Source of the DNA: Rattus norvegicus
Taxonomy: Eukaryota; Chordata; Mammalia; Rodentia; Muridae
NCBI RefSeq assembly: GCF_036323735.1
Contig: NC_086036.1
Coordinates: 18,890,064-18,954,063, forward strand
DNA: 64,000 nucleotides
Reading direction: 5' to 3'
In this document: positions 1 through 10,204 of the stretch, piece by piece
How positions within the stretch are numbered: the first letter of the stretch is position 1
Layout: each line of letters begins with the position of its first letter
The notes under the pieces: model-generated
Database searches by the model: none
Seen by the model: the letters and a program-made list of their open reading frames with translations, nothing else
What the model was told of the DNA's origin: nothing
Made by a program: the position numbers and the translations under genes

Positions 1-434
1 CCACTATTATTGTGTGAGGTGCAATGTGTGTTTTGAGCTTTAGTAAGGTTTCTTTTACGTATGTAGGTGCCCTTGTATTTGGGGCATAGATATTTAGGAT
101 TGAGAGTTCATCTTGGTGGCTTTTTCCTTTGATGAATATGAAGTGTCCTTCCTTATCTTTTTTGATGACTTTTAGTTGGAAATTGATTTTATTTGATATT
201 AGAATGGCTACTCCAGCTTGCTTCTTCTGACCATTTGCTTGGAAAGTTGTTTTCCAGCTTTTCACTCTGAGGTAGTGTCTGTCTTTGTCTCTGAGGAGTG
301 TTTCCTGTAGGCAGCAGAATGCAGGGTCCTCGTTGCGTATCCAGTTTGTTAATATGTCTTTTTATTGGGGAGTTGAGACCATTGATATTGAGAGATATTA
401 AGGAATAGTGATTATTGTTTCCCTTTATATTCAT
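1..434 (-). pseudogene. L1 ORF2 5' part, frameshifted and cut by the window edge
   Basis: ORF2 encodes the L1 endonuclease and reverse transcriptase. The start ATG is at 434-432, and the first 27 or so residues match the intact frame at 42452. Near 352-355 the sequence lacks two bases present in the other young copy, which shifts the frame. Translation then runs in a wrong frame to about 189. The remaining sequence to base 1 still resembles endonuclease-domain DNA in the original frame. An N-terminal frameshift this early would remove endonuclease and reverse transcriptase, so this copy should not be autonomous even though its ORF1 is intact. Sequence beyond base 1 is unknown. Confidence 0.9.
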
Positions 435-493
435 ATTTGGATGTGAGGTTATGTTTGTGTGCTTTCATTCTCTTTGTTTTGTTGCCAAGACGA

Positions 494-1567
494 TTAGTTT
501 CTTGCTTCTTCTAGGGTATAGGTTGCCTCCTTATGTTGGGCTTTACCATTTATTATCCTTTGTAGTGCTGGATTTGTAGAAAGATATTGTGTAAATTTGG
601 TTTTGTCATGGAATATCTTGGTTTCTCCATCAATGTTAATTGAGAGTTTTGCTGGATACAGTAACCTGGGCTGGCATTTGTGTTCTCTTAGGGTCTGTAT
701 GACATCAGTCCAGGATCTTCTGGCCTTCATAGTTTCTGGCGAGAAGTCTGGTGTGATTCTGATTTGTCTGCCTTTATATGTTACTTGACCTTTTTCCCTT
801 ACTGCTTTTAATATCCTTTCTTTATTTTGTGCGTTTGGTGTTTTGACAATTATGTGACGGGAGGTGTTTCTTTTCTGGTCCAATCTATTTGGAGTTCTGT
901 AGGCTTCTTGTATGTCTATGGGTATCTCTTTTTTTAGGTTAGGGAAGTTTTCTTCTATGATTTTGTTGAAGATATTTACTGGTCCTTTGAGCTGGGAGTC
1001 TTCACTCTCTTCTATACCTATTATCCTTAGGTTTGATCTTCTCATTGAGTCCTGGATTTCCTGTATGTTTTGGACCAGTAGCTTTTTCTGCTTTACATTA
1101 TCTTTGACAGTTGAGTCAATGATTTCTATGGAATCTTCTGCTCCTGAGATTCTCTCTTCCATCTCTTGTATTCTGTTGGTGAAGCTTGTATCTACAGCTC
1201 CTTGTCTCTTCTTTTGGTTTTCTATATCCAGGGTTGTTTCCATGTGTTCTTTCTTGATTGCTTCTATTTCCATTTTTAATTCCTTCAACTCTTTGATTGT
1301 GTTTTCCTGGAATTCTTTCAGGGATTTTTGCGATTCTTCTCTGTAGGCTTCTACTTGTTTATTAATGTTTTCCTGTGTTTCCCTAAGTGTGTTCATGTCT
1401 TTCCTGAAGTCCTCCAGCACCATGGTCAAATATGATTTTGAAACTAGATCTTGCTTTTCTGGTGTGTTTGGATATTCCATGTTTGTTTTGGTGGGAGAAT
1501 TGGGCTCCGATGATAGCATGTAGTCTTGGTTTCTGTTGCTTGGGTTCCTGCGCTTGCCTCTCGCCAT
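494..1567 (-). CDS. L1 ORF1 protein, intact (357 aa)
   Basis: ORF1p is the L1 RNA-binding, trimeric nucleic-acid chaperone that packages L1 RNA in the cytoplasm and is needed for retrotransposition. The frame is complete from ATG at 1567 to the stop at 494. Residues 1-46 are a basic, Ser/Pro-rich N-terminus. Residues about 47-165 are rich in E, K and Q with heptad character, the expected coiled coil. Residues about 170-260 are the RRM-like part, including RIIGIEE and NIFNKIIEENFPN. The C-terminal domain follows, with RRSWTDV and LLYPAKLS. It differs from the second intact ORF1 in this window at about 10 of 357 positions, for example Q160 here against W there. ORF2 begins 59 bp downstream. Confidence 0.95.
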   Translation of the reverse strand: MARGKRRNPSNRNQDYMLSSEPNSPTKTNMEYPNTPEKQDLVSKSYLTMVLEDFRKDMNTLRETQENINKQVEAYREESQKSLKEFQENTIKELKELKMEIEAIKKEHMETTLDIENQKKRQGAVDTSFTNRIQEMEERISGAEDSIEIIDSTVKDNVKQKKLLVQNIQEIQDSMRRSNLRIIGIEESEDSQLKGPVNIFNKIIEENFPNLKKEIPIDIQEAYRTPNRLDQKRNTSRHIIVKTPNAQNKERILKAVREKGQVTYKGRQIRITPDFSPETMKARRSWTDVIQTLREHKCQPRLLYPAKLSINIDGETKIFHDKTKFTQYLSTNPALQRIINGKAQHKEATYTLEEARN

Positions 1568-2360
1568 CAGATTATCTCTAGTGTTACTTTGTTCTGCTAT
1601 TTCTGACAGTGGCTAGACTGTCCTATAAGCCTGTGTGTCAGGAGTGCTGTAGACCTGTTTTCCTCTCTTTCAGTAGGTTATGGGGTCAGAGTGTTCTGCT
1701 TTCGGGCGTGTAGTTTTTCCTCTCTTCAGGTCTTCAGCTGTTCCTGTGGGCCTGTGTCTTGAGTTCACCAGGCAGCTTTCTTGCAGCAGAAAATTTGGTC
1801 TTACCTGTGGTCCTGAGGCTCAAGTTCGCTCGTGGGGTGCTGCCCAGGGGCTCTCTGCAGCGGCAGCAACCAGGAAGACCTGTGCTGCCCCTTCCGGGAG
1901 CTTCAGTGCACCAGGGTTCCAGATGGTCTTTGGCTTTTTCCTCTGGCGTCCGAGATGTGTGTGCAGGGAGCAGTCTCTTCTGGTTTCCCAGGCTTGTCTG
2001 CCTCTCTGAAGGTTTAGCTCTCCCTCCCACGGGATTTGGGTGCAGAGAACTGTTTATCCAGTCTGTTTCTTTCAGGTTCCGGTGGTGTCTCAGGCAGGGG
2101 TCCTGCTGCTCCTGGGCCCTCCCCCACGGGAGCCCAGAGGCCTTATACAGTTTCCTCTTGGGCCAGGGATGTGGGCAGGGGTGAGCAGTGTTGGTGGTCT
2201 CTTCCGCTCTGCAGCCTCAGGAGTGCCCACCTGACCAGGCGGTTGGGTCTCTCTCTCACAGGGTCTGGGAGCAGAGAGCTGCTGCGGGCCGGGATCCGTG
2301 GGTGTGGGACTTCCCTCCGCGGGTGTGGGACTTCCCTCCGCGGGTGTGGGACTTCCCTAT
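1568..2360 (-). promoter_or_regulatory. L1 5'UTR and internal promoter region
   Basis: GC-rich, CpG-containing sequence upstream of the minus-strand ORF1, homologous to 40614-41318. Rodent L1 5'UTRs carry an internal RNA polymerase II promoter (family knowledge). The extreme 5' end has tandem 21-bp units at 2300-2320, 2321-2341 and a partial one at 2342-2360 (plus-strand unit starts GGGTGTGGGACTTCCC). Reading frames longer than 90 codons are open on both strands, partly because stop codons are rare in GC-rich DNA. Confidence 0.85.
2300..2360 (-). repeat. 21-bp tandem repeats at the L1 5' end
   Basis: Two complete 21-bp units and one 19-bp partial unit, in direct tandem, each with CpG dinucleotides. 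They sit at the outer edge of the L1 5'UTR. The unit sequence is unchanged between the full copies, which suggests recent amplification or slippage. Confidence 0.9.
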
Positions 2361-4029
2361 ATCCTTGTTAATAAACATTGTAAATATATATGTGAAACTG
2401 AATCATTTCAAGATCTTATAATGAGGGAGCCCATTGGACATAGGCATTTTAGACACAGGAGGATGTGGAATGGATTTACAGAGATTAGGAAAGTGTGGTT
2501 TGGGAAAGCTATGTGAGGATATAGAATAGGTGTCCCAAAACTCACAACTTAATTCACACCAAAGCTCACATGATAGAAGTACCATGTGATGAATCTTTTA
2601 AGACTTTCCAAACTGGGGCCATTGATTTCCTGGTTCTTACTTTCTACTTCATCATAGATGAAGAACAAAGGTTAGAACAGTAAGTGGAGGGAAACGAGTT
2701 GCAGACCAAGACACCTATAATTCCTGACCATCAGGCTTAAAGCACCTCTTTCACAAGAAAAACTACAGGGAAGAATACTCACTGTAGTGTTGGACTGAAC
2801 TTGTAAAGCAAACAGAACTGTCTGCCCAGCTTTTGTGTTTGGGAAGCAGTGAGACTTTCCACAAGCACCTTGGATGAGATGGAATGGGAGATTTGGGTAA
2901 TGTTTTTGAGAAGGTAATAACTGAGAACAAATAAAGGCAGACTTTGATATTTTTCAATCTAAATAAGGAAAGATACCAGAAAAAGGTTTTAATTCTCTAC
3001 CAGACAGCTCTCCCAAAGTAACTTATATATGTTTCACAATTCCAATATATTAATAACAGAAGTATATAAAACTGATTTGCATGAATTCAGCTTAAATGAC
3101 CAAAGAAATAGGAGCAAACTGCTCTGTCTTGAAAAATGAAACTCTCCAAATATAATAGTTCATATAAAAATGTAAATATACATGATAGAAAAATATAAAT
3201 TTATATTTGTACACTAAGAAAAATAATGATTGTTAAGCAGAGGGGTTTACTGGAAAAAGTAAGGGCTGGTAAAAAGGATCTCTCTATATGCTCAGAATGT
3301 GATATTAAATGAAGTCTCAACAGAGCCTTTAGCAAGTCAAATGTCAAGATTAAGTAGAACAGATATTAAAAGCTTTATTTTATTCTTAAAATTATATGCA
3401 TGCATGTGTGTCTCTGTGTGGGTATATGTATATGAATTTTATGTGCATAGAAGCATAGAAAGTTGGCATTAAAGGTAGTTGGACTGCCTGATGTGTTAGG
3501 AGCCAGTCATGTTCCCTGAAAGAGTAGTAAAAATTCTTAACCATGGAGATATCTCACTAACCTGAAAATTTCATTTTTTGAATTCATGTACAGTTAAATG
3601 AATAAGTGTAGCACTTATTTAAATGACTAATCTCATTTCATCTTGCTTAAGTGTTTGATAGTCACCATTATGTCTCTGAAAACGGCATGGTCAGTGATAT
3701 ATGAATATTTGGAATTTCAGCTGAAAACGAATGATTAGGGTGTGATCAAGGAATATCAGATCTTCCTCAGGTTACATAACTGATGACCACATAAGACAGC
3801 TGAGTTGGGTGTCTTTACTAAGGTGTCAGGGAAGAGAAAACTGAGGTCCCTAAAACATCAGGTGGCTGACCAAGGACAATTCAATGAAACATGCAACACC
3901 ATACATTTTGTTGTCTGATTTATCTTTTACATATAGTGCAAAAGCAAATAGTAAAAATGGAGAGATCATTGTGTCATCTCTTATGGTGCATGTATCTGGA
4001 GCCTTTTCACAGTGTCTCATTACATGTAG
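2361..4029. other. Unique non-coding DNA
   Basis: AT-rich sequence between the L1 and the first SINE. No long reading frame, splice-bounded exon or recognisable repeat. A weak T-rich and TG-rich stretch near 3370-3440 could be a remnant SINE tail but is too degenerate to assign. Confidence 0.5.
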
Positions 4030-4282
4030 ATACTTGGTATACGTGTACGTATATGTAAGTGTGTGCACCCATGTATATGTGGAGATGAGAGGAGGATGTT
4101 GTGTTTCCTGCTCTATCACTCTGTCATTATCTTCTGAACCAGGGTCTTTCATTAAAGGTGGAGATCAGCTTGTGATCAACAGTCGTCTTGTCTTCACTGG
4201 GGAATGTGGATGCTGGGGATTTGAACTTGGAGCTTCATGATTGCATAGCGAGTACTCCTACATACAGTCATTTCCCCACCCA
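4030..4282 (-). mobile_element. B4-type SINE (diverged)
   Basis: Antisense B4 pattern: a TG-rich left end, a central segment with CCAGGGTCTTTCATT, and at the right the reverse complement of the tRNA-like head (GATGCTGGGGATTTGAACTT, then CATAGCGAGTACTCC). B4 is an old rodent SINE joining a tRNA-derived head to a B1-like part. Divergence is high. Confidence 0.7.
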
Positions 4283-4425
4283 GGTTATGTATTTTTTTCA
4301 TTGTTCCTTGGGGCAAATGAATCTTCACATGTCACAGCAGACTAGACACCCTGTAATTTGTGACTATGCAACCTCATCTGGACTCTACAACCAAGAATAC
4401 AATAGGATATTTTAAGTGATTGTAT

Positions 4426-4532
4426 TCTTTCCTTTTTTCTTTCCTTCCTTCTTTCCTTCCTTCTTTCCTTCCTTCTTTCCTTCCTTCTTTCCTTCCTTCC
4501 TTCTTCCTTCCTTCTTTCTTTTTTCTTTCTTT
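4426..4532. repeat. TTCC/TTTCC microsatellite
   Basis: About 100 bp of pure pyrimidine made of TTCC and TTTC units. It directly abuts the 3' end of the minus-strand L1 fragment at 4533-5087, so it probably grew from that element's A-rich tail. Confidence 0.9.
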
Positions 4533-5087
4533 ACTTTACATCTTGAATGCAGCCCTTGCTCCTCCCAGCCCTCTTTCACACTTCCTGAACTCCCATCTCC
4601 CCTCTCCTTCTCCTCTGAGAAGGGGGAGGCCATCCTGGGTATCACTCCACCCGTTGGCATATGAAGTTTCTTCAGGCCTAGGCACATCCCCTCCCACCCC
4701 ACTGAGGCCCTATATGGTGGCCCAGTTAAGAAAATGACATCCACAGGAAGGCAGCAGACTCAGGGACACTTCCAGATGTCGGGAGAACTGCATAAAGACA
4801 AAGCTGCACATATACTATATATATTCAGGGGTCCCAGGACCAGACTATGCTTAGTCTTTGGCTGGTGGTTCAGTCTCTGAGTGCTGCTATGGGCCCTGAT
4901 TAGTTGAATCTGTTGGTATCTTGTAAAGTTCCTGTCCCCTTCAGGTCCCTCAATTCTTTCTCCAACCCTTCCACAAAACTCCCGGAGCTCTGTTTAATGT
5001 TAGGCTGTGGATCTCTGCATTTAATTCCATCAATTGCTGTGTGGACCTCTCAGGGGACAGTTATGTTAGCTTCCTGTCTGCAAGCAT
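4533..5087 (-). mobile_element. Old L1 3'UTR fragment (Lx-like), antisense
   Basis: Reads as the reverse complement of an older murid L1 3'UTR. Diagnostic phrases include GGTGGTTCAGTCTCTGAG and CTTCCTGTCTGCAAGCATA. The A-tail equivalent lies on the left (4426-4532). At about 5085-5090 it joins a plus-strand L1 3' segment, giving two L1 pieces in opposite orientation. The subfamily name is recalled, not searched. Confidence 0.75.
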
Positions 5088-6450
5088 AACAGCTTTATTT
5101 GGAATAGGCAGAAACTGGAAACAACCCAGATGTCCCTCAATTGAAGAATGGATAAAGAAAATCTGGTACAAATTATTCATAAGAGGAGATATGGAGACAA
5201 AGTTTGAAGCAGAGACTGAAGGAATGGCTATTCAGAGCCTGCCCCAACTGCTCACACACATACAGCTACCAAACCCAGACAATATTTCTGATGCCAAGAA
5301 GTGCATGCTGACAGAAGTCTGCTATAGCTGTCTCCTGAGAGCCTCTGCTTGAGCATGGCAAATACAGAGGCAAATGCTAGCAGCCAACCATTGAACTGAG
5401 AATGGGTCCCCATTGGAGGAGTTAGAGAAAGGATTGAAGGAGCTGAAGGGGTTTGCATCCCCTTAAGAACAACAATGTCAACAAACCAGAGATCCCAGGG
5501 AGTAAACTACCACCAAAAGAGTACACATGGACAGACACATGGTTCCAGCTTTATATGTAGTAGAGGATGGCCCTGTTTGGCACCAATGGGGGAAGAAGCT
5601 CTTGGTCTTGCCAAGGCTAGACCCCCTAGTGTAGTCAGGGCAGGACACGGAGGCAGAAGGGGTGGGTAGGTGTTTGGGGGAACACCTTCATAGAAGAAGG
5701 GGGAGAGGAGATAGATGGGATGGGGAATTATGGTTGGGAAACCTGAAAATGGGTAACATTTGAAATGTAAATAAAGAAAATCCAATTTAAAAAATATTTA
5801 AAAAAAGAAAATGTGTACATTTACACAATGGAGTACTACTCAGCTATTAAAAACAAGGACATCAGGGATTGTGCAGGCAAGTGAATGCAACTAGAAAATA
5901 TCACCGTGAATGAGGTAACCCAGACTCAGAAAGATATGCATGGTATGAACTCACTTATATGTGGATATTAGCCATAAAATGCAGTATAGCCACACTATCA
6001 TCTACAGACCCAAGAACCCAAATAACAAAGTGGGCCCAAAGGATGGTTGAATCTTAATAGACACGAGAGGTGAATGGAAGGAGGGAACTGGTTGGGAGAG
6101 GAGACAGGAAGGGACTTAGATAAAGGGAGACTGAGGAAAGGAAATCGGCAGCATCTCCAGAATATGACAGGACCTGGAATGATGGGGGGAGTCTACGGAG
6201 GTGACTATTGTTGAGGCTCCTAGAAGTTGGGGATATGTAGCCTAAAGTGAACACCTGTTATAGCCACCCTGTACCTATAGCTGAGGAATGAGGATGCCAA
6301 ACCACACACAAATCTGTAGATGCAAATCGGGCCATGTCTACAAGAAGTACAGGGAAAAGGAGGGGGCAGAGACAAAGGAATGACCAAGCAATAGCTGCCC
6401 AAACTAAGACCTAACTCATGGCAAGAACCTGACAATACTAGTGATTCTAA
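5088..6450 (+). mobile_element. Old L1 3' end, split by a second L1
   Basis: The stretch 5088-5169 matches the end of L1 ORF2 (compare 46050-46130). The ORF2 sequence resumes at 5819 with ACACAATGGAGTACTACTC, and the 3'UTR runs to about 6450. The 635 bp between them are a separate 5'-truncated L1 insertion. The 3'UTR here differs from the young L1 type, which marks it as an older family. Confidence 0.8.
5154..5818 (+). mobile_element. 5'-truncated L1 nested in an older L1, with TSDs
   Basis: The body at about 5170-5803 is an L1 3'UTR homologous to 46370-46990, ending in GAAATGTAAATAAAG and an A-rich tail. It is flanked by near-identical target-site duplications: AAAGAAAATCTGGTAC at 5154-5169 and AAAGAAAATGTGTAC at 5804-5818. 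Removing the insert rejoins the older ORF2 sequence cleanly. Confidence 0.85.
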
Positions 6451-7344
6451 ATCTTTTGAAACTGTCTTCTAATGTTTTTAGTAACATGACTTATAAAGTT
6501 CTTTCATACTATATCTCTCAACAACTTAGGAGTTACAATTAGTCTGATTGACGAATGAGCTCACTGTTCCAAACATGTTTATCCATCTTCTTAGCAGCGT
6601 GAAGAGTGGTGTGCCAGACCACCGATGACAAGCTCTAGAGTTGATCCTTCATATTTCCCACAGGCCCATGGTGGAAATTAGTACTGTGACTTTCATCTAT
6701 TATTTTACTTCATATTTTATGTTTGAGATATAACATTAAGTTGATGTCTGCTGTAATTTGAGTGTGAGATGTCTCCCACAGGCTCTTAGTACCCAGGTGG
6801 AGATACAATGTGCGTATCAAAGACATTTTTAAGTTTCTAAAACACAGCACTGAATCAAACTTCTTCTAGGATCCGTGCTGCTCTATCGCTGTGACTTTTT
6901 TCACAGAGGCATGGAGCCATAAAAGTAGTAAGGGCAGCCTCTAAAACCTCTAGAAAGTGACTAATTTTGTGAAATAAAACAATTTTGAGCAACAACACAT
7001 AGGACAACAGCCATGTCTTGTACTCTGAATTATCTTTCACATTTCTATTGTGCAAATGCAGAAAGGATGCCCTAGTGCCATCATTCATCTTCTGTGGTTC
7101 ATGCCTTTGAAGCTTCTTCATGCTCTCTTTCATAGCATGTGCAATCTCTATCCATTCAACTGGACATGTCTTGGCCATGCCGGATTGTACAGAAACTTCT
7201 AATCTTGGAAAATATTGATATTCTTTTCTTATGAGATGTATATAAGGTGTATGTAAGTTTCTATGAAACTAGGAACATATCAAAACTGAAAAAATAGTTT
7301 AAATAGGTCTCACAGTGTTTTCCTTTGGAAAACTAAGCGAAGAT
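6451..7344. other. Unique non-coding DNA
   Basis: No repeat or exon recognised. A 107-codon open frame on the minus strand (7178-6855) has no recognisable domain and is treated as chance. Confidence 0.5.
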
Positions 7345-7478
7345 GATAAAGTCTGTCTGTCCTACTAGCACTTGGGAGGCAGAGACAAGTCAATCTCTAT
7401 GAGTTTGGGCTCTGTCTAGTCTACATCGTAAGTAACAGGAGGTCCTGGATATACACTCACCTTGTCTCAAAAAGGGTC
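7345..7478 (+). mobile_element. B1 SINE, diverged
   Basis: Contains AGCACTTGGGAGGCAGAGAC, the hallmark of B1 (7SL RNA-derived), followed by a GTCTAGTCTACAT segment and TTGTCTCAAAAAGG at the 3' end. The left Pol III promoter half is degraded. Confidence 0.85.
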
Positions 7479-8838
7479 TAGGGATGGAATTTGATGATTC
7501 CAAGTTTGGGCAGATGAAGCCATTACCATAGAGAATTAAACACAATGTGAATTTTGAATCAAGTAGACTGGTACTAATTCTTCTCAAAAAACTTCCTAAA
7601 CATTTGCTGTTTATTTCGAATATGCATATTGTGTTTATTGCATTCTGGGTGGCTTTTGGGCATTGAGGTACTGCATGTACAAGCAGACTGACTGCTTTGT
7701 AATACCAAGCCAGTGATAAGAAGAGTTATCCACCTATGAGGAGAAGGATGGGCTAGCAATGTCTCTTCCTGTAATCTTTTAAGAAGAGGAAGATACTAGC
7801 AAAGCCCAGGTGAAACATAGAGGACCATCATCAGCAGGAGACCTGGCTTCTGCCTCCTTTCTGATAATTAACCATCATTTCCACATTGTCTCCCCTCCCT
7901 TATATTGATATTTCATCATATAATGGTCACAACCAGCAAAAATATGGTTAATGGGAAACGTTAAAATAATTGGACACCAATCTTCCTAACCCAATGATTA
8001 TTTGTTCACTGACACAGTTATATAAAACAAGGCTGATGTAATTTAAGACCCTGTTTTTATGGCTGCCCTTCATCCCTCTGGTTCCTATATTAGCCTTTAA
8101 GAAATGATGTAAAAAATTGTTGATATATGAATTGATACAGTGACTCAATAGAGAGAGGGGAGGAATTTAAATAAAACTTTGCAATAGTTAAAATATGCAT
8201 TTTTGAACTTCAACTCACATTTTTTAGATTCATTCTGTAATAAGTATATTTATGACTCTTCTAGCAAATTTTACACTATAACCAAACACATTTGTCTGTA
8301 TTTGTGAGTATGGTCTAGTTTTTCTTTAGCAATATAGAATATTTTAGTAGCCATTTCAATGTGTGCAGATGTATTGGACTTTTAATGGTTTTTGAGATGC
8401 TGAGAACAAAAGTGTATATAATAATCTAATTTCTAAATAGTTTCCTTAAACAACTGCTGAGATATTCCCTAAAATGGAATGTGTGTGAACAGAGATTTAG
8501 CCCCGCATTGTCCATGACTTCAGAAAGAGGATCAAAAATGAAATCTTTCAACCTGGAACCTGTCTTCAGAAATATTTGGGAAAACAAAGAAGTATGAATT
8601 ATAAATGTATATTTCACTATATTATACTATATAAATATATTTATATGCATATTTTATTTACATATTAGCTGTTTTATATTCCTAGAACATATTTCTGTGA
8701 ATAACATTTAAAAATAATTGTATACCTAGGTAGGTGTCATAGTGTGTGCCTCTATTTCCAACAAGAATATAGAATGTTTATGGTTACTTTGTACACAAAG
8801 TAAAAAAAAACCAAGAGACAGAAGGAGGAAAGAAAAGA
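7479..8838. other. Unique non-coding DNA
   Basis: AT-rich, without exons or clear repeats. It holds at 7880-7936 the 57-bp segment that recurs at 8881-8937. Confidence 0.5.
7880..7936 (+). repeat. 57-bp direct repeat, copy 1
   Basis: Starts TCCACATTGTC and ends GGTCACAACCAG. About 53 of 57 positions match the second copy at 8881-8937, about 1 kb away. It is not part of any repeat I recognise. Confidence 0.9.
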
Positions 8839-8950
8839 AATTATATATAATATATATTATATATATATATATATATATATTCCACATTGTCTTACCTCCC
8901 TTATATTGATATTTCATCATATAATGGTCATAATCAGATATATATATATC
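8839..8950. repeat. TA microsatellite split by 57-bp repeat copy 2
   Basis: A TA-rich tract (8841-8880) is followed without a gap by the second 57-bp copy (8881-8937), and then TA repeats resume (8938-8950). The copied segment therefore sits inside the microsatellite. Confidence 0.9.
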
Positions 8951-9875
8951 AAAAGATTTACCTATTTTCCTCTTCTTCCTCTGCCCTTCTTGGAATTCAC
9001 CTAACTTCTATTTATGGATACTTGTAGAAAAATGTGTTATGATTCCTCTTGTATCTCCAAGGCCCAAATTTACATAGCATTTCACTTGATCTCATACTCA
9101 CCATACTTAGGCTTCTAATACTAAATTCTTGCTCAAGGAATATGATGTATAGAACCAACTTTTTGCTTCAGTACTAGAAACAAATATAGGAAAACTATTA
9201 TTTTCTGACTGTAGACTATGATAAAACAAACTCAGGAATTCTACTGGAGATGGGTTAAGAGTGCTAACTGGAGTCAAATGGGAGGTTTGGAAAGTAAACA
9301 ATAAAAAGTCAGTGTGAAGTCATTTTTCCTTTTAATTAGCAAAATGGTGTCAGCTAGTCTAAGCATTACACCAAACTGAACAATAAAAGTGAAGATAGAC
9401 TTCTCATTCTCCTGTGCCCATAAGGAATAATATCTTGCCACCATAACCTCACTGGATTTCTTTAAATATTTCATTTGGTCAGAGATGGACTAGAGGCCTG
9501 AATCAGAAGTCTTGACCAAATGCCATGTTTGAATGACAAGCCAGAATTTTCTTTGAACTAAGTGAGAAGAATCCATAAATGATAACTTCATGGATACAAG
9601 ACACTGTGAGTTGCTGTTTAGAAAAATAATTTAAATCTATTACTACAAGTGTTCAGTGTCACCTTGCTACTTGGCAAATTTTCTAGGTGGATTGTATTTT
9701 ATATACAATGAAACCAGTAAGAAATACCACAGACTTCATCAAATTATGTTGAGTATAGATTATATCATAAATAAGACTTACTATGAGCATGTATGACTTT
9801 GCATGTACATGCATATATATGTTGTATAATAGCTTACATGGTTTTGTCAGCCTACTTTATCTTCAAAAACTAAAG
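8951..9875. other. Unique non-coding DNA
   Basis: No recognisable repeat, exon or RNA gene. Confidence 0.5.
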
Positions 9876-9931
9876 TTCTCTCTCTCTCCCTCTCTCCCTC
9901 TCTCTCTCTCTCCCTCTCTCTCTCTCCCTCC

Positions 9932-9962
<31 letters not shown>

Positions 9963-10114
9963 CCCCTCCCTCCCTTCCTCCCTCCCTGTCTCTCTCTGTC
10001 TCTGTCCCTGTCTCTGTCTCTCTCTCTGTCTCTCTCTGTCTCTCTCTCCCTCCCTCCCTCCCTCCCTCCCTCCCTCCCTCCCTCCCTCCCTGTCTCTGTC
10101 TCTCTCCCTCTCTC

Positions 10115-10194
<80 letters not shown>

Positions 10195-10204
10195 TTTGTG
10201 TGTT
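9876..10204. repeat. Long CT/CCCT polypyrimidine tract plus GT repeat
   Basis: About 270 bp of almost uninterrupted pyrimidine (CT, CCCT and CTGT units; 9876-10147), then about 45 bp of alternating GT (10147-10191) and a short TTTG tail. Open frames across it are repeat artefacts. Confidence 0.95.

Larger units (their letters stand above)
1..2360 (-). mobile_element. L1 retrotransposon, young rat type, 5' part only
   Basis: On the minus strand the order is 5'UTR (about 2360-1568), intact ORF1 (1567-494), a 59-bp spacer and the start of ORF2 (434 to beyond base 1). The sequence is nearly identical to the young plus-strand L1 at 40614-46995, so both belong to the same recent rat L1 group (L1mlvi2-like by recollection). 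The 5' end carries about three 21-bp GC-rich repeats (2300-2360) that the other copy lacks. The rest of ORF2 and the 3' end lie outside the window, so length and target-site duplication cannot be judged. Confidence 0.96.

Noticed and set aside
912..1346. 144-codon frame antisense to L1 ORF1, also present at 41974-41540
   Set aside because: It is the shadow of A-rich ORF1 codons. Conservation follows from near-identical ORF1 DNA, unlike the 5'UTR frames that do not overlap a coding region.
4412..4744. 110-codon Lys/Glu-rich minus-strand frame
   Set aside because: It is a translation of the TTCC microsatellite and adjoining L1 3'UTR.
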